A DNA stretch of 64,000 nt from Malaya genurostris. Taxonomy: Eukaryota > Arthropoda > Insecta > Diptera > Culicidae. Both the position numbers and the translations under genes were made by a program. A model generated the notes under the pieces. That model saw nothing but the letters and a program-made list of their open reading frames with translations, was not told the DNA's origin and did not search any database. The DNA is taken from the NCBI RefSeq assembly GCF_030247185.1, contig NC_080570.1:124421340-124485339 (forward strand). Reading direction: 5' to 3'. Below are positions 11,336 through 21,668 of this stretch, in pieces. Every line of letters begins with the position of its first letter. Position 1 is the stretch's first letter.

Positions 11336-12235
11336 AAAATATTTGCGTTTCACTAACTTGCACCAGCTTGTTTGTGAAGACACCAACTACAAAAAACTAA
11401 TATTTAATAGTAAAAATATTTTTGTCACGCTAATTTCCCGTTTCAAACCATAGTGCATTGTCCCCTTTTCGTTGTTTTTTCACCCAAGCGAACGACAAGC
11501 AGCTGTGACGTAACCGCTCTTGTCGGAAGCGAAACTAGCTTTGCAAACGACACAAAATACATCGGCTCACAGTGGCGATAAAATCCAAGCTGATCCAATT
11601 TTTGCTAAGAGGTTTCTTTTTCCGTGATTTCGTTTGTAGCTTTCTCACTAATGGGCGGTCCTAACGGCTATAAAAATAGCCTCATACAGAATTTTAATGT
11701 CGATTATTTCATTTCGGATTTGCATTGCATTGAAAGAAACTATCCGGATGTTGTACGGGATTCATTCCTGCCTTTCAGAAGGACCAAATTGAGGAACTCA
11801 CTACGATATTCAACACTTTTCGGAACATTTTTCTCGAACGATTTGTTGTACAGCAGCAGATATTTTGTTCTCTTCCTCAGAACGCGTTCTGATTGGCTTT
11901 TGTTGACATGGGCCAAATGAGACAGGTTTTTCAATAGTGTGCTATTGAAATACTTCAATGCTGTTGCTATACTCGTTTAAGTTGAAAAATTTCGATACTC
12001 GTTTATACCAAACATTTCAGAAAAGTTTAATTTTGAATTATTTGAGATTATGTCACACTACTGAAAATTTTATCATAAAATTGTGATCATATTTCCGATG
12101 ACATGTAGCAAAAATTATGTTGATTCGTTAGATACAACACGAGATATTCACTATCAAAAACTTATCACTCTCTCAGAGGGTAAATTTTGGAACGGCACCC
12201 CATAGTAAAGTAAGTCGTATTCATGACAAAAAAGG

Positions 12236-12436
12236 TCCTGCTAACCCTCAGTTGGATAAACGTATACTAAAGGCGTTCGAGCAAAAGAAGGTGGTTTCAG
12301 TTCGGGATGTGGCAAAAAAGTGGACACTTCGAAGTCAAATGTTCTTCGTGCTAAAGAACGTTTGAATCTTCGAACCTATAAGAAGCAGAAACAGCCAAAA
12401 CGTAGTCCGAAACAAGAAGCATCGATCAGGCCGAGG
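12236..12436 (+). pseudogene. ITmDD37E transposase, segment 2 of 3
   Basis: It reads GPANPQLDKRILKAFEQKK, then VSVRDVAKK and, after one frameshift near 12326, TSKSNVLRAKERLNLRTYKK and KQPKRSPKQEASIRPR. This is the second helix-turn-helix and linker of the ITmDD37E DNA-binding domain. It breaks off at CCGAGG, where the CACAGTG-ended element is inserted. Skipping that insert, ATC AGG CCG AGG GTT CGA AAG restores IRPRVRK in frame with segment 3. Confidence 0.8.
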
Positions 12437-12738
12437 CACAGTGGATCGAATCAATAAAAACGTGGACATAAATGAGTAGCTGCCAAACCGTTCGTTTAAT
12501 GCATATAGTTGCATTATAGTTTTAAGAAATTATTTACAAATATATACTGCGTAATTTGATTCTATCCCTAATTGTTCATGGCCTACGTTGAAAAAAAATA
12601 TAACCATCACTTTTTTTCTGAAGAGATAGAAATTTTTTTTCTTCAACAAAGTTTTAGAACTATTGAAAATAATTTTCTTTGTCAAATATACCAAAAGTCT
12701 AGATCGCACCGTTTCGGATATACAAAACGTTTTTATGG

Positions 12739-13350
12739 CAACCCCCTTAAAATCAGTTTTTTATTTATAACTTGTTTCGAGTTATTTTTTTATGCATACT
12801 GGAATATGTTTGGAATAATTGAAGAAAAAAAAAATCCCATATTTTTGTCGAAGGTAGTGCATAGGTTTGTTGTTTCCTTTTACCCTTTTTTACCTATCAT
12901 AAAACCTAACACAGAAGCGAAATTTGAAAATTTATGCAGCTGATTTGTACAAAATTTATAGGAAAAGATATGCCCAATACTATAAAATAAATCTAAGTGG
13001 AACTCGATAGAACTTTTTTTTAGGCCTTTTCAAAGTTAGTTTTAGTTATTGAATTATGACAACCCCCTTAAAACTAGTTTTCTAATCATAACTTGTTTCA
13101 AGTTATTTTTTAATCTTTACTTTGTTTGGAATAGTTGTAGAACATATAAAATCCCATCGTTTTGTAAAAGGTAATGCATAGGTTTATTCTTTTCTGGAAT
13201 CATCATTATACATCATTCTACCTATTTTTACCTAGGAAACCTTGTACAGAAGCGAAATATGCACTTTACTGAAGCAAACTCTTACAATACTTATGGGGAA
13301 ATATATTCCTAATCCAATTTATTTTTAAATGAGAATATCCTGAGTACTAT
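12739..13350. repeat. Diverged tandem duplication, about 321-bp period
   Basis: Two copies start with CAACCCCCTTAAAA (12739 and 13060) and share in order ATAACTTGTTTC-AGTTATTTTTT, GTTTGGAATA, AATCCCAT, GCATAGGTTT and ACAGAAGCGAAAT. They are diverged by eye and non-coding, and lie inside the CACAGTG-ended element. Confidence 0.6.
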
Positions 13351-13454
13351 TCGTGTGATTCATTTTCACTATGGCCATGCTGAAACCATGAATGGATAAG
13401 AAACGGAGGGCGTTACGCCTCTGCTATTTCTGTAACTCACTTTTGCAGTGAGCG

Positions 13455-14203
13455 TAGAGATGGGCAATTCGCTCCTGAGCTATTCCAGTGAATCGAATCT
13501 TTAAAGTGAGCTGATAGCTCACAGCTCTTTTTAAGAGAACCGCAGCGCACAGATTTACACAGATTCTGAAATCGATCACAGATTTTTAGCATTGGTCACA
13601 GTTTAGCACCAAAAATTACAGAGCGGTAGGAAATAGTGAGACTTTTTTTTTGCTTACCAAAATGATTCCGATCAGCTGTTATGGAAACGGGGAAACGTGC
13701 ACAGATTTTGCATAGACAGGTTTTTGGCTTGATCACAAATTTTTGAAAAAATGACCTGGCAACCCTGCTGGTAAGGTGGATACAAGCTACGAGCTGAACG
13801 GATCTTCGGCTCTTGAAGAGCGAGTTATAAATGTGTGCATGAGCTCTTGTCAGTTCTTCAAAATGTATCCTTCTTTAACAGATTGAATGAGCCATTGTCC
13901 ATAAGAAATCTTACCTCTCACTCAGCAGGCTAAAGTACATTCAGGGATGCCACTTTTGCAGATATACTCAGATATGACATAATAATAATTCGCAGACAAG
14001 TTAATTCGCATAGCATTGTTCTTTGTGCATCAATGATTTCGATCATGAATATGAAAGAAAAACGGAGTAAGAAAAACGGCGCTCAAAACAAAAATTCAGT
14101 TCAATCTAAATGAGCTGATGAGCCGATACATTGAATCGATTCCCTCTAGTGAGCTGATCGGTTCGGAGCTGCTCACCGGTATGAGCTGCTTCGCACATCT
14201 CTA
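13455..14203. mobile_element. hAT-like non-autonomous element, 749 bp
   Basis: The ends are TAGAGATGGGCAA at the left and, in reverse complement, TAGAGATGTGCGA at the right. They are flanked by an 8-bp duplication with one mismatch, AGTGAGCG (13447-13454) and AGTAAGCG (14204-14211). Short AGAGATG-type ends with 8-bp duplications are typical of hAT elements. The interior has many GAGCTC/GAGCTG words and CACAGATTT words, and no ORF. It lies inside the CACAGTG-ended element. Confidence 0.7.
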
Positions 14204-14926
14204 AGTAAGCGTCGCACGATCAACATATTGTCTTAAAAAACGTGTTGCTTCGCGAAAACTCAATTTATTTACACGTTTAAAAATGAAATCTCTTCGTACA
14301 GGTTTGTACTTTTACAATCCTTTTTTCAAATTTTGTTTGAAAATCATTTTTCCATTTTTTTAATATGTGTTGAACTTTTGATAATTTTTCGGATTTTCAA
14401 TATTAAAAACTAACTTTGAAAAGGCCTAAAAAATTGTATCGAGTTTCACTTAGATTTTTTCTAATATTGTTAATTTTCAAAAAGTAAGCAAAACAAAAAT
14501 TACAACAATTTGCTTCAGTTGCGCGTGCAAGCATGAGCTTGCTTGTTTTTGCGTGTTTACGCGCACTTTGTAGTAGATACTTAGGTAATAGAGGGAGATT
14601 CTACTTAAATAAATTTTAAAAAAACTGCTTCTAAAATAAAGTGAATATAACTCAAAAAATATTTTTTTTAAATTATTCATATCTTCAGCAAAAATACTTC
14701 AAATGTTTTTTTCTTCAAAATGAGATAGAAAACAAATATTTTTTGTGAAAAAATTTTTTTTTTCGAAATTGGTACTACCCCCTTAACAAAATTAAGGTGC
14801 CACTTTCAAAAGAAACGTAATATAATCTTGTAAAACTTCTTCGAAGACACGTTAGCGCTTAAAAATCAGAGAAAGTCAGTACAGACTTTTGACCGTCTTT
14901 TTCCAGTTTTGGACCACTGTGCGAGG

Positions 14927-15531
14927 GTTCGAAAGCTGTACAATACGATTCTTGCTGGAAATTTGAACTGCATAATCATGGACGACGAAACCTACGTGAA
15001 ACTTGATTACAAATCCTTGCCGGGACCACAATATTATACGGTGCGAGAAGGGCAAGTGTTAAACCAGTCCGAGACATCGATTGAAGTCGAAAAATTTGGT
15101 AAGAAAGCTATGGTCTGGCAAGCAATTTGTAGCTGCGGTAAGATTTCGAAACCCTTCACCACCATTGCTTCAAGGAATGTTTACAAAAACGACTTCTACC
15201 CATGATTAGAAACCACTAGGATCCTGTTGTCTTCTGGCCAGATCTTGCTTCTTGCCACTACTCGAAATCAACGGGAGAATGGTATACTACCAAAAATGTC
15301 ATTTTCGTCCCAAAAGACATGACCATCCACCAAATTGCCCACAACTTCGACCAATTGAGGAATTTTGGGCATTAACGAAGGCACATCTTAGGAAACATGT
15401 CTCATCAGCCGAAACCATTCTACAGTTCGAAAAGATTGGAAAAAGTGTCAAAACTTGTCCCCAATAAGTCTGTACGGAATTTTATGAAGAACGTTCGCAA
15501 GAAGGTGCGCCAGCTAGTCTACAATGGCTAA
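14927..15531 (+). pseudogene. ITmDD37E transposase, segment 3 of 3 (catalytic domain)
   Basis: VRKLYNTILAGNLNCIIMDD begins the catalytic core, with the first Asp in IMDDETYVKLD. AICSCGK follows. A frameshift near 15205 and others after it move the frame. FWPDLASCHYS (second Asp) and CPQLRPIEEFWAL (catalytic Glu) are both recognisable. The C-terminus reads NVRKKVRQLVYNG with TAA at 15529-15531. The domain is nearly complete in length but has no continuous frame. Confidence 0.8.
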
Positions 15532-18329
15532 GTAGCAAATGTCGAGAATAATATTCTGTTGTTGTAGTCCAATATTATCAGTATATCGAATAAAATTTGA
15601 ATATCTAACACTTGTGAATTTTTTACAGCGAAATAATGGTGCGTCCATACTTTCTGGGACAGTCTTTATTACCATATTTGATGCCCACCAAAACTCCCAA
15701 CCATTGGGTTATACTTCTTCAAGGAAATATCCCGCAGCTGATGAGAACAGATGCGAAAATTCGACTGTGGACGAGACGCTCGAATTGATGCAGTAGTTGT
15801 AACTAATTCAGAATTATTTAGTCCGACAACTTTCCACTCTAATTCGTTTGTTTGAAAGGTTTAGTGTTTTATAAAAATCAGTGAAGTTCACTATACCAAG
15901 AAAAAGGGGATTTGAAACTCTCATTAATAAATTTCACTCGTTGTCATTTAAATCATGTTTTACGACGAAAAAAAAAATTAGATTGATCACTTTAATTTAA
16001 TTACTTTTCTCGGATCATGATTAAACTTCACGCGATCAGTCGAGTGCGCTGATTTTCTAATTGAATGTGCTTGTAAAACTAAGTTCCGCGGGTTCGGGTG
16101 GGTGTCGACAGGCATGTAGGAGGACAAACGATTATCCGCCGGGTTCAGCATCTGGATTCGCTGACTAGCGGAGCGGAAAACAAACGGTCTCCGGTTCAAC
16201 CGCGTCCTAAAAGCTAATTGAATCAGAAATCAGATTTCTTGATGTTGACGAATCGAACACAGCTTCGTTTTTTTTCTCCTCCGTTAAAATTAGCATTATT
16301 CGCATCCCTTTTTTTGCATCGCTCGTCAAGCACAAGCTGCCGATAAAAGTTCCGCCAACCAAGGCAAAATCTCATCAATATATGAGTGAGTGACTGACTA
16401 ACAGTGACTGTGATGGCATCGATCCGGGAATCGTTTCATTTTCAATTTTTTTTTCTCGTCGATCGATGCTTTGCTCGCGTGACGCTCGCTCCAAGACGAG
16501 ACGCCGCGCGAAGGTGAGCCGTGGCCGCCGTGTGCTTCCTCACAGGGCCCCGTGGCCGTCGTTTGTCGTCATTTGATATTTATATGTAATCTATATCCAT
16601 CTATCTCAATAAAAGCCATAAAAAGCTCAAAGTGATTGACTCCGGTGGGAATCCAATCCACGATCGTTGAAGGGAAACCCCGGGCCTACCGGGTCCCGTG
16701 GCCGAACTCCCCCCTCCTCGACTCCCAGGGCAAAAGGATAGCACACGGAGGCAAAAAAAAAGAATAAACGAAGTCCATCTCACCCGTCGAGTCGAACCGA
16801 ACTCGAGTCGAAGTCTCGAGTCTCGACTCTCGAGGAGTCACAAGCGACGACGATGGCAAGAACAGAAAAATAAATTAAATTTTCAGGATGGTACTTGAGC
16901 GGTTGGTTCCATTCGTTTTCGGCATTTGGCTGTGCGAGAGAGAGAGAGAGAGAACCTGCCGGGGCCCAGGGAAGTAGATTTTCAATCTGGAAGATTTGCA
17001 CACGGTGATAAGGTTCTATTGTGTATGTGCCTTTTGTGTCCGTTTGTAACTCTCAGGAAGGAATTTGTAATAAAAGACGAGAGCGAGAGAGACAGAGAGA
17101 GACCGAAATATTCACGAATGTGTTCATTGAGAAAGTTTGAAGAACTGCACCGGAATGAGTTTCGTTTCAGCAGGTAGTTTTTTATGAGTTTTTTTTGCTC
17201 TCCATTCGTGTGTGTCACTTCAATTTTATTTTAAAAAGTATTACATAATATCTTCCACATTGCCTACGGTGCACTGAATTCCGTAAGAGGAACTTATGAA
17301 ACCTGCATATTATAAGCTCAGGGCAAATCGTGCACGCTAAGAATATTGCAGTGAACGTCATTTCAATCTCCTTTTCTAGAGTGGAAAACGTTGCTGAATT
17401 ATCCATTTGTAGAATAATGTAATGAGTTTGTTTTGAAATTTGATTGAATTCAACGTTTTTTTAGCTCGATTTTAGATTAACCACTTGCTGGAAATGAGTT
17501 AAAGTCAGGTTAAGGTGAAAAACGTACTTTTTTCAATTTCATTTTTTTTTTTTGAGAATATTTTCAATATCTACCTCTGAAAATAGTTTCAATATCTATC
17601 TCTGAAATAGTCGGTAGAATTTCATTCTCAATCGAATGATATAAGAAGAAAATGAAATTTATGGCCCCTTACCGTCAGTATATTCCTACTAATTCATTTG
17701 ACTTTTGCTGCCATTTTCAAGTGAAGCTCCCAGAATTCATCGTCAGTTGAATAAAATCGTACCTAGTCATTTGAAGTTTTGCTTGCTCAGTTTCAAGTGC
17801 CCAGTAGTCTAGCTGCTTCATTGTCTTTGTTCTTGGTAGTGAGCAAGTTCGAATGAATAGAATTATAAATGGAGTAAAGTATTAAAAATGAAAACTGAAG
17901 GAGAAACCTATTTATTTATGTGTATTCTGTAATTGATATTTCAGCTACCTGCTTTGTCTTTCATCTATTATAAGAGATATTTTGTTACTTCAAGAGATCA
18001 ATTGACGGTGCTGAAACTGAGCTTCGATCGGAAGAGAAACGAGTGAAGAACTGAATGCTGTCCGTTCGGTACGTCAGCGAACGTTGTGTGTATGTCAGAG
18101 TGTGAAGTTTACTGCAGTAGAGAGATCGTCAGTGTATTTCACATTCAGTTTCGATTGAATTGAATGAAGTTTCACTGCACTGGCTCAAGCTCATCCGATT
18201 TGTTGGTGGGTGTCATAATTTCTTGGGTACGAATCATCTGAAAGTAAATAGTAAAACAGTTTCATATTCTGTATCGAATTAGCTTTGACCGGTTGTGCAA
18301 TGAAAATCTCTCACCAAGAGAAAAAAAAG
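15532..18329. other. Low-copy DNA without recognised genes
   Basis: The ITm 3' flank runs to about 15660. No coding region is supported after that. 16480-16560 is GC-rich; 16930-16955 is a GA run. Short direct repeats at 17550-17620 share TTTCAATATCTA. AATAAA words near 16610 are not tied to any gene. Introns or UTRs of a large host gene could lie here, but nothing in the sequence shows it. Confidence 0.35.
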
Positions 18330-18475
18330 ACGGAAAAGTATTGTCAGAGTCATAACTGGATGACGTGAATATGAGTAAAACTGTCATGCTTTTTCCACAC
18401 CTCCAAATATCTATAATCGTGCGTAAATTAACTAGTTGATTGATTGTGTGAATTTTGTAAACTTTCAATACTTTA
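18330..18475 (+). repeat. Rep1 5'-end fragment
   Basis: It matches the Rep1 beginning (TATTGTCAGAGTCATAACTGGATGACGTGAATA, seen in pieces) and then TTAACTAGTTGATTGATTGTGTGAATT. It is diverged and lacks the rest of the family. Confidence 0.65.
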
Positions 18476-19623
18476 CTTGTGCAATTGTTACGGTACGGTT
18501 ATAAGGCGGAACAGGGCAAAAAATTACAAAACAAGACCAATAGAAACAAAAGTGCAATTTTCAAATTCTTTCATAAATAGAAAAAATCCACAATAAATTG
18601 TGTGTTGCCATTTTGAATTTCTAAATTTGAGTTAGAATTAACATCATATTAATTTCAATTGCTTACTTTTCAAACCCGTCTCGAAAATACAAATTCTTTA
18701 GAGGCATGAAAGAATATTTGCAAACCTTCATTCTTTAAAAAAATCATGAGAAATGGGAAACATATTATTTACTATGGCTTCAATGAACCGTTTTCGAGTA
18801 TGTGTCGCGTATTCAATACTTGCTCTGATGAATTTGATTTAAATTTATCTCGTAACACTATTAAAACCCGTTATCTCCGAACCTTTTCCCGCTAGTTTTA
18901 TTTACATAATTAGACGATATCAATAGTTGTTAGCTAGCTTTGTAGTTTAAATAAGGGTAATTTAAGATTTCGTTATGTATCAGTTGGACAAATATTATCT
19001 GTTGATACAAAGATGAGAAGGTTTTATGCCTGCTAGAGAAGGAGAACAAAAATCTCAGCTCCAGCGGGCTTTTCACTTGCTCCTAAAATAAAATAAAATA
19101 AAATAAAAATAAAAATAACTATTTCTATGCTGATTTGATACTGACTTCACAAACTGGATATTTTTAGTGAACATCTTACTAGTCAGTAATCCTTGGGACC
19201 TTTTTTTTTTGCTCTCCTAAGTCAGGTTTTCGGAGATGGAGTTCAACTTTGGTTTTTTTTGCTCACTAAACCAACGATGGGGGCGGCAAATCTTTTATTT
19301 TGCCTCAGGCGCCAAATTTCCTCGGTACGCCAGTGATAGTTGGAATCAGTTAGGTGAAAAGCTGTCATCATGCCGAAGATTTCGGTATATGCGAGAATAT
19401 CAATTATAAGGGGAGATTGATTATAAATCGAATGACTGAATTGACCGTCATAACTTAAATAAATGTATTTCACATTCATAAATGTGTTTCCCTGAAAAAA
19501 TATAAAAAAACATAGCTCATAAAAATACACAACGAGTTTTTTTTAGAAGGTTTGTTTTTTCAATAGGGATTACTCTATTGTCTGAAAGTTGTTTCGACAG
19601 TGTAAAGTGACGTCTCTACTTAG
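18476..19623. other. AT-rich DNA, no gene recognised; AAAAT run
   Basis: No coding region is supported. A short (AAAAT)n microsatellite lies at about 19085-19120. The remaining sequence has no long repeat or motif I recognise. Confidence 0.35.
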
Positions 19624-19762
19624 CAGAGATGCCAGGTCTGCAGATATTGTTTGTTGCAGACTTTTTTCGCTGACTTTTGAAAATCGAGTTTTTCGCAGAC
19701 TTTCGTCAAAATTTACAGACTTTTGAAATTACCGCGACTTACTTTTATTTCGTTCGCCAAAT
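19624..19762 (+). repeat. CAGAGATGCCAGGT-type MITE, left half
   Basis: It starts CAGAGATGCCAGGTCTGCAG and continues with GCAGACTTT words. The same start or its reverse complement bounds the element at 61326-61593, and related words occur near 53850 and 60258. The other end was not found here. Confidence 0.5.
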
Positions 19763-19764
19763 GT

Positions 19765-20030
19765 ACTGTTTGGTGCGGATAGATGGTGCCACTTGTCATA
19801 CTGCGGCCGAAACAATCGATTATTGGAAGAAAACTTTTCAACGACCGCATTATTTCAAGAAATTCCCTGTTGAACTGGCCTCCGGGTTCGTGTAAAGTCA
19901 TTGGTTCCTGTAGGTAAACCAGCTACGATTGATGCTTTGAAAACTAATATTCAACGGGTCATTGCTGAAATACGCTCTCCAATATTTGGAAAATTGGAAA
20001 ACCTCCAGAACGAGCTTTGTGAAATCCACT
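19765..20030 (+). pseudogene. Mariner-like transposase fragment (second type)
   Basis: It reads DGATCHTAAETIDYW, carrying the second catalytic Asp of a Tc1/mariner transposase, then a decayed PVELASGF (NWPPRS-type). After a frameshift comes VGKPATIDALKTN and NIQRVIAEIRSP. The DGATCHTA and PATIDALKxNIxRVIAEI motifs belong to a mariner-like family distinct from ITmDD37E. Only the C-terminal third is left. It abuts an ITm fragment of opposite orientation. Confidence 0.7.
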
Positions 20031-20211
20031 ATTTCCAGCGCCGATTGATGTCCATCGGCTTAAAGTCTAATAGGCTAATGAGATCAACCTTGTACCACTT
20101 CAAGTCATTTCTCGAGTGAGAGCACGAGGCTAAATCCCACCAGAAAAGCGTAGGACCATTGTGTGACCCTGGAAGTTGAAGTAAACGATTTTGGATGGAT
20201 TTCTTTATGTA
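20029..20211 (-). pseudogene. Outer ITmDD37E transposase fragment, 3' side
   Basis: On the minus strand it reads YIKKSIQNRLLQLP, then SHNGPTLFWWDLASC, the second-Asp motif with W in place of P, then NDLKWYK. It is interrupted at a TA by the complete inner element (20212-21458). The 5' side continues at 21461-21545 with an ICVCGK motif and a degraded CSCGK/PFVTS-type segment. The catalytic Glu is not visible. Confidence 0.65.
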
Positions 20212-21458
20212 AGGAGTGTATCGAAAATAAGCTATCCACAAATTTTTCTTTCAAATTATGATAAAAAACGATATTTTATTCAAACTAAAAATTGATCCTT
20301 TATTGTACGAGGTTAAACTTGAGCATAATGAAAACCGGATGAAATTTAAGTTATTCCTTCACGAGTTTTCGAACGTTCTTCATCAAGTTCCGGATAAGTG
20401 TTGTGTCGCATTTTTTGACGCTTCAGTCCAAATTTTTTTGAACTCCTGCATGTTCCCAGCTGCCTCACCAGTTTTCTTGAAGACCCTTTTCACTATTGCC
20501 AGTAACGTTCGATAGATTTATATTTTTCTCAACGAAATTTATACCCTTTTCCGCAAGCCAATTGAGAGTGGTTTTGGCATAGTGAGCCGACGCTAAATCC
20601 GGCCAAAACAGTGGAGGTGTACTATGCTTCTTATATAAAGGCAGCAACCTCTTCTGGAGACACTCAGATCGATAGATTTTCGGTAGTGTAAAAAATGGTT
20701 GATTTCAAACCACAGGAACATTTTGCTTGCCATACCAGTTCCTTTCGACCGAATTTCTCCACTTGAATCGACTTGTCAGCATCGCTCTCATCCTCCTCAA
20801 AGACAACAGTGGAGTATTGTGGACCTGTAAGGGTTTTTGAGTGCTCCTTTACATAAGTCTCATCGTCCATCAAAACGCATGCATCCGAACACTGCAAAAG
20901 ACGCGAGTACAATTTCCGGGCCCTTGTTGCTACTCGCTTCTTCTGTTCTACACTTTGTTTCGATATTTTCTGCTTCTTGTAGGTCTTCAGGTGATTTCCC
21001 TTCTTGATACGCTATGTCATTCCGACACTCGTTTCTGCTTTTTTTTGGCCAAGTCACGTTTTGACATTGATTTGTTCTTCATGATTAGAGATACCACTTT
21101 CTGGTTCAGTTTCGGGTTGGAAGAAACGGGTTTTGTGCCTTTTCCTGGTAGCTCATCCAAAGAATAGTGTTTCCCAAATTTATTAATGATGGTTTTAACA
21201 CTGGCATGGTGAATTCCAAACCTCTTCGCCAATTTTCGCATAGTAATACCCTTCTCACTTAGCCATGTGTCCAGAACCTTAATTTTCACTTCCTTTTCAA
21301 AACGCGACATTTTGAAAAAGCAGAATTTCAACCGCACAAACAAGTAAACAAACAAAAGGTGACAGCCAAACACTATGGTGATCTGAGCATAAAAAACCAT
21401 CACAAATACATGCGTACAACACAAATGTATGTGGATAGCTTATTTTCGATACACTCCT
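20212..21458 (-). mobile_element. Complete Tc1/mariner (ITm) element with 28-bp inverted repeats
   Basis: The ends share AGGAGTGTATCGAAAATAAG then CTATCCACA. They are directly flanked by TA on both sides (20210-20211, 21459-21460), the duplication expected for Tc1/mariner. The length is 1,247 bp. It encodes a degraded transposase and sits inside an older ITm transposase copy. Confidence 0.85.
20390..21310 (-). pseudogene. ITm transposase of the inner element
   Basis: The ATG at 21310 begins MSRFEKEVKIKVLDTWLSEK, a helix-turn-helix N-terminus. The linker KTYKKQK is recognisable. The core has LMDDETYVKEH (first Asp), CSCGLKS, FWPDLASAHYAK (second Asp) and, one frame over, IERYWQ (catalytic Glu). 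Frameshifts break the gene near 21040 and near 20520. The spacing between second Asp and Glu is shortened by about seven codons, so the protein is dead. Confidence 0.75.
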
Positions 21459-21460
21459 TA

Positions 21461-21545
21461 TACGGATGTCACAAATGGAGTGCTCCCCTTTCCGCATACG
21501 CAAATCTATTTCCAAATCATATAGGTACTTCTACGAAAAATTTTC
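21461..21545 (-). pseudogene. Outer ITmDD37E transposase fragment, 5' side
   Basis: On the minus strand it encodes a degraded KF...MIW-QICVCGK-PFVTS segment, which precedes the YIKK...DLASC piece at 20029-20211. The inner element separates the two at a TA. Confidence 0.5.
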
Positions 21546-21668
21546 AAATTTTCTATTTGCTAATGCCTTCTGGGACATCAAGCTTACTAAAAGCTCTCTT
21601 GCATAAATATATCCTGTCGGAATACTTAGAAATGACAATTATTGAATAAGCATAAATTAAAAAAAAAA

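Larger units (their letters stand above)
3755..11455 (-). mobile_element. Transib DNA transposon, interrupted by an I-clade LINE
   Basis: The inverted ends begin CACTATGGTTTGAAACGGG at 3755 and, on the other strand, at 11455, and stay nearly identical for about 90 bp. Both sides are flanked by the 5-bp duplication CATTG (3750-3754, 11456-11460). Transib, the family from which RAG1 derives, is known for CACWATG-type ends and 5-bp duplications. The minus-strand coding fragments inside match Transib/RAG1 transposase motifs. Without the 5.8-kb LINE the element is about 1.9 kb, shorter than a complete Transib, so it is internally reduced. The target was Rep1: the paralogous copy at 31946-31950 has an empty site with CAACG (CGTTG on the minus strand). 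Confidence 0.85.
3473..12228 (+). repeat. Rep1 interspersed repeat (about 1.06 kb), split by Transib
   Basis: Rep1 begins GGCGGGTNGGTAATGT and ends GTCGTATTCAYGAC plus A's. Here its two parts are 3473-3754 and 11456-12228, separated by a Transib element. A near-complete uninterrupted copy lies at 31101-32292 on the other strand, including the unoccupied Transib target site. Both ends carry the inverted word GTCGTGAATACGA. Eight full or partial copies occur in this window. The interior holds TATAAAAATAGCC and CCAATCAGA words but no certain ORF. The transposition class is unknown. Confidence 0.75.
12437..14921. mobile_element. Transib-like non-autonomous element (CACAGTG ends)
   Basis: The element begins CACAGTGG at 12437 and ends CCACTGTG at 14921, so both ends show the heptamer CACAGTG. 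It is flanked by the 5-bp GC-rich duplication CGAGG (12432-12436, 14922-14926). Removing the element plus one CGAGG restores the ITm reading frame exactly, which proves the boundaries. No transposase ORF is recognised. The interior holds a diverged direct duplication (from 12739 and 13060), inverted arms (about 12985-13050 against 14400-14465) and a hAT-like insert. Transib is the best-fitting superfamily; another superfamily with 5-bp duplications cannot be excluded. Confidence 0.75.

Noticed and set aside
11624..11920. Small gene with 98 codons
   Set aside because: It lies inside Rep1. The second Rep1 copy does not keep this frame, so it is not a conserved protein; a different frame (FQKDQI-ELTTI) is better conserved but also broken.
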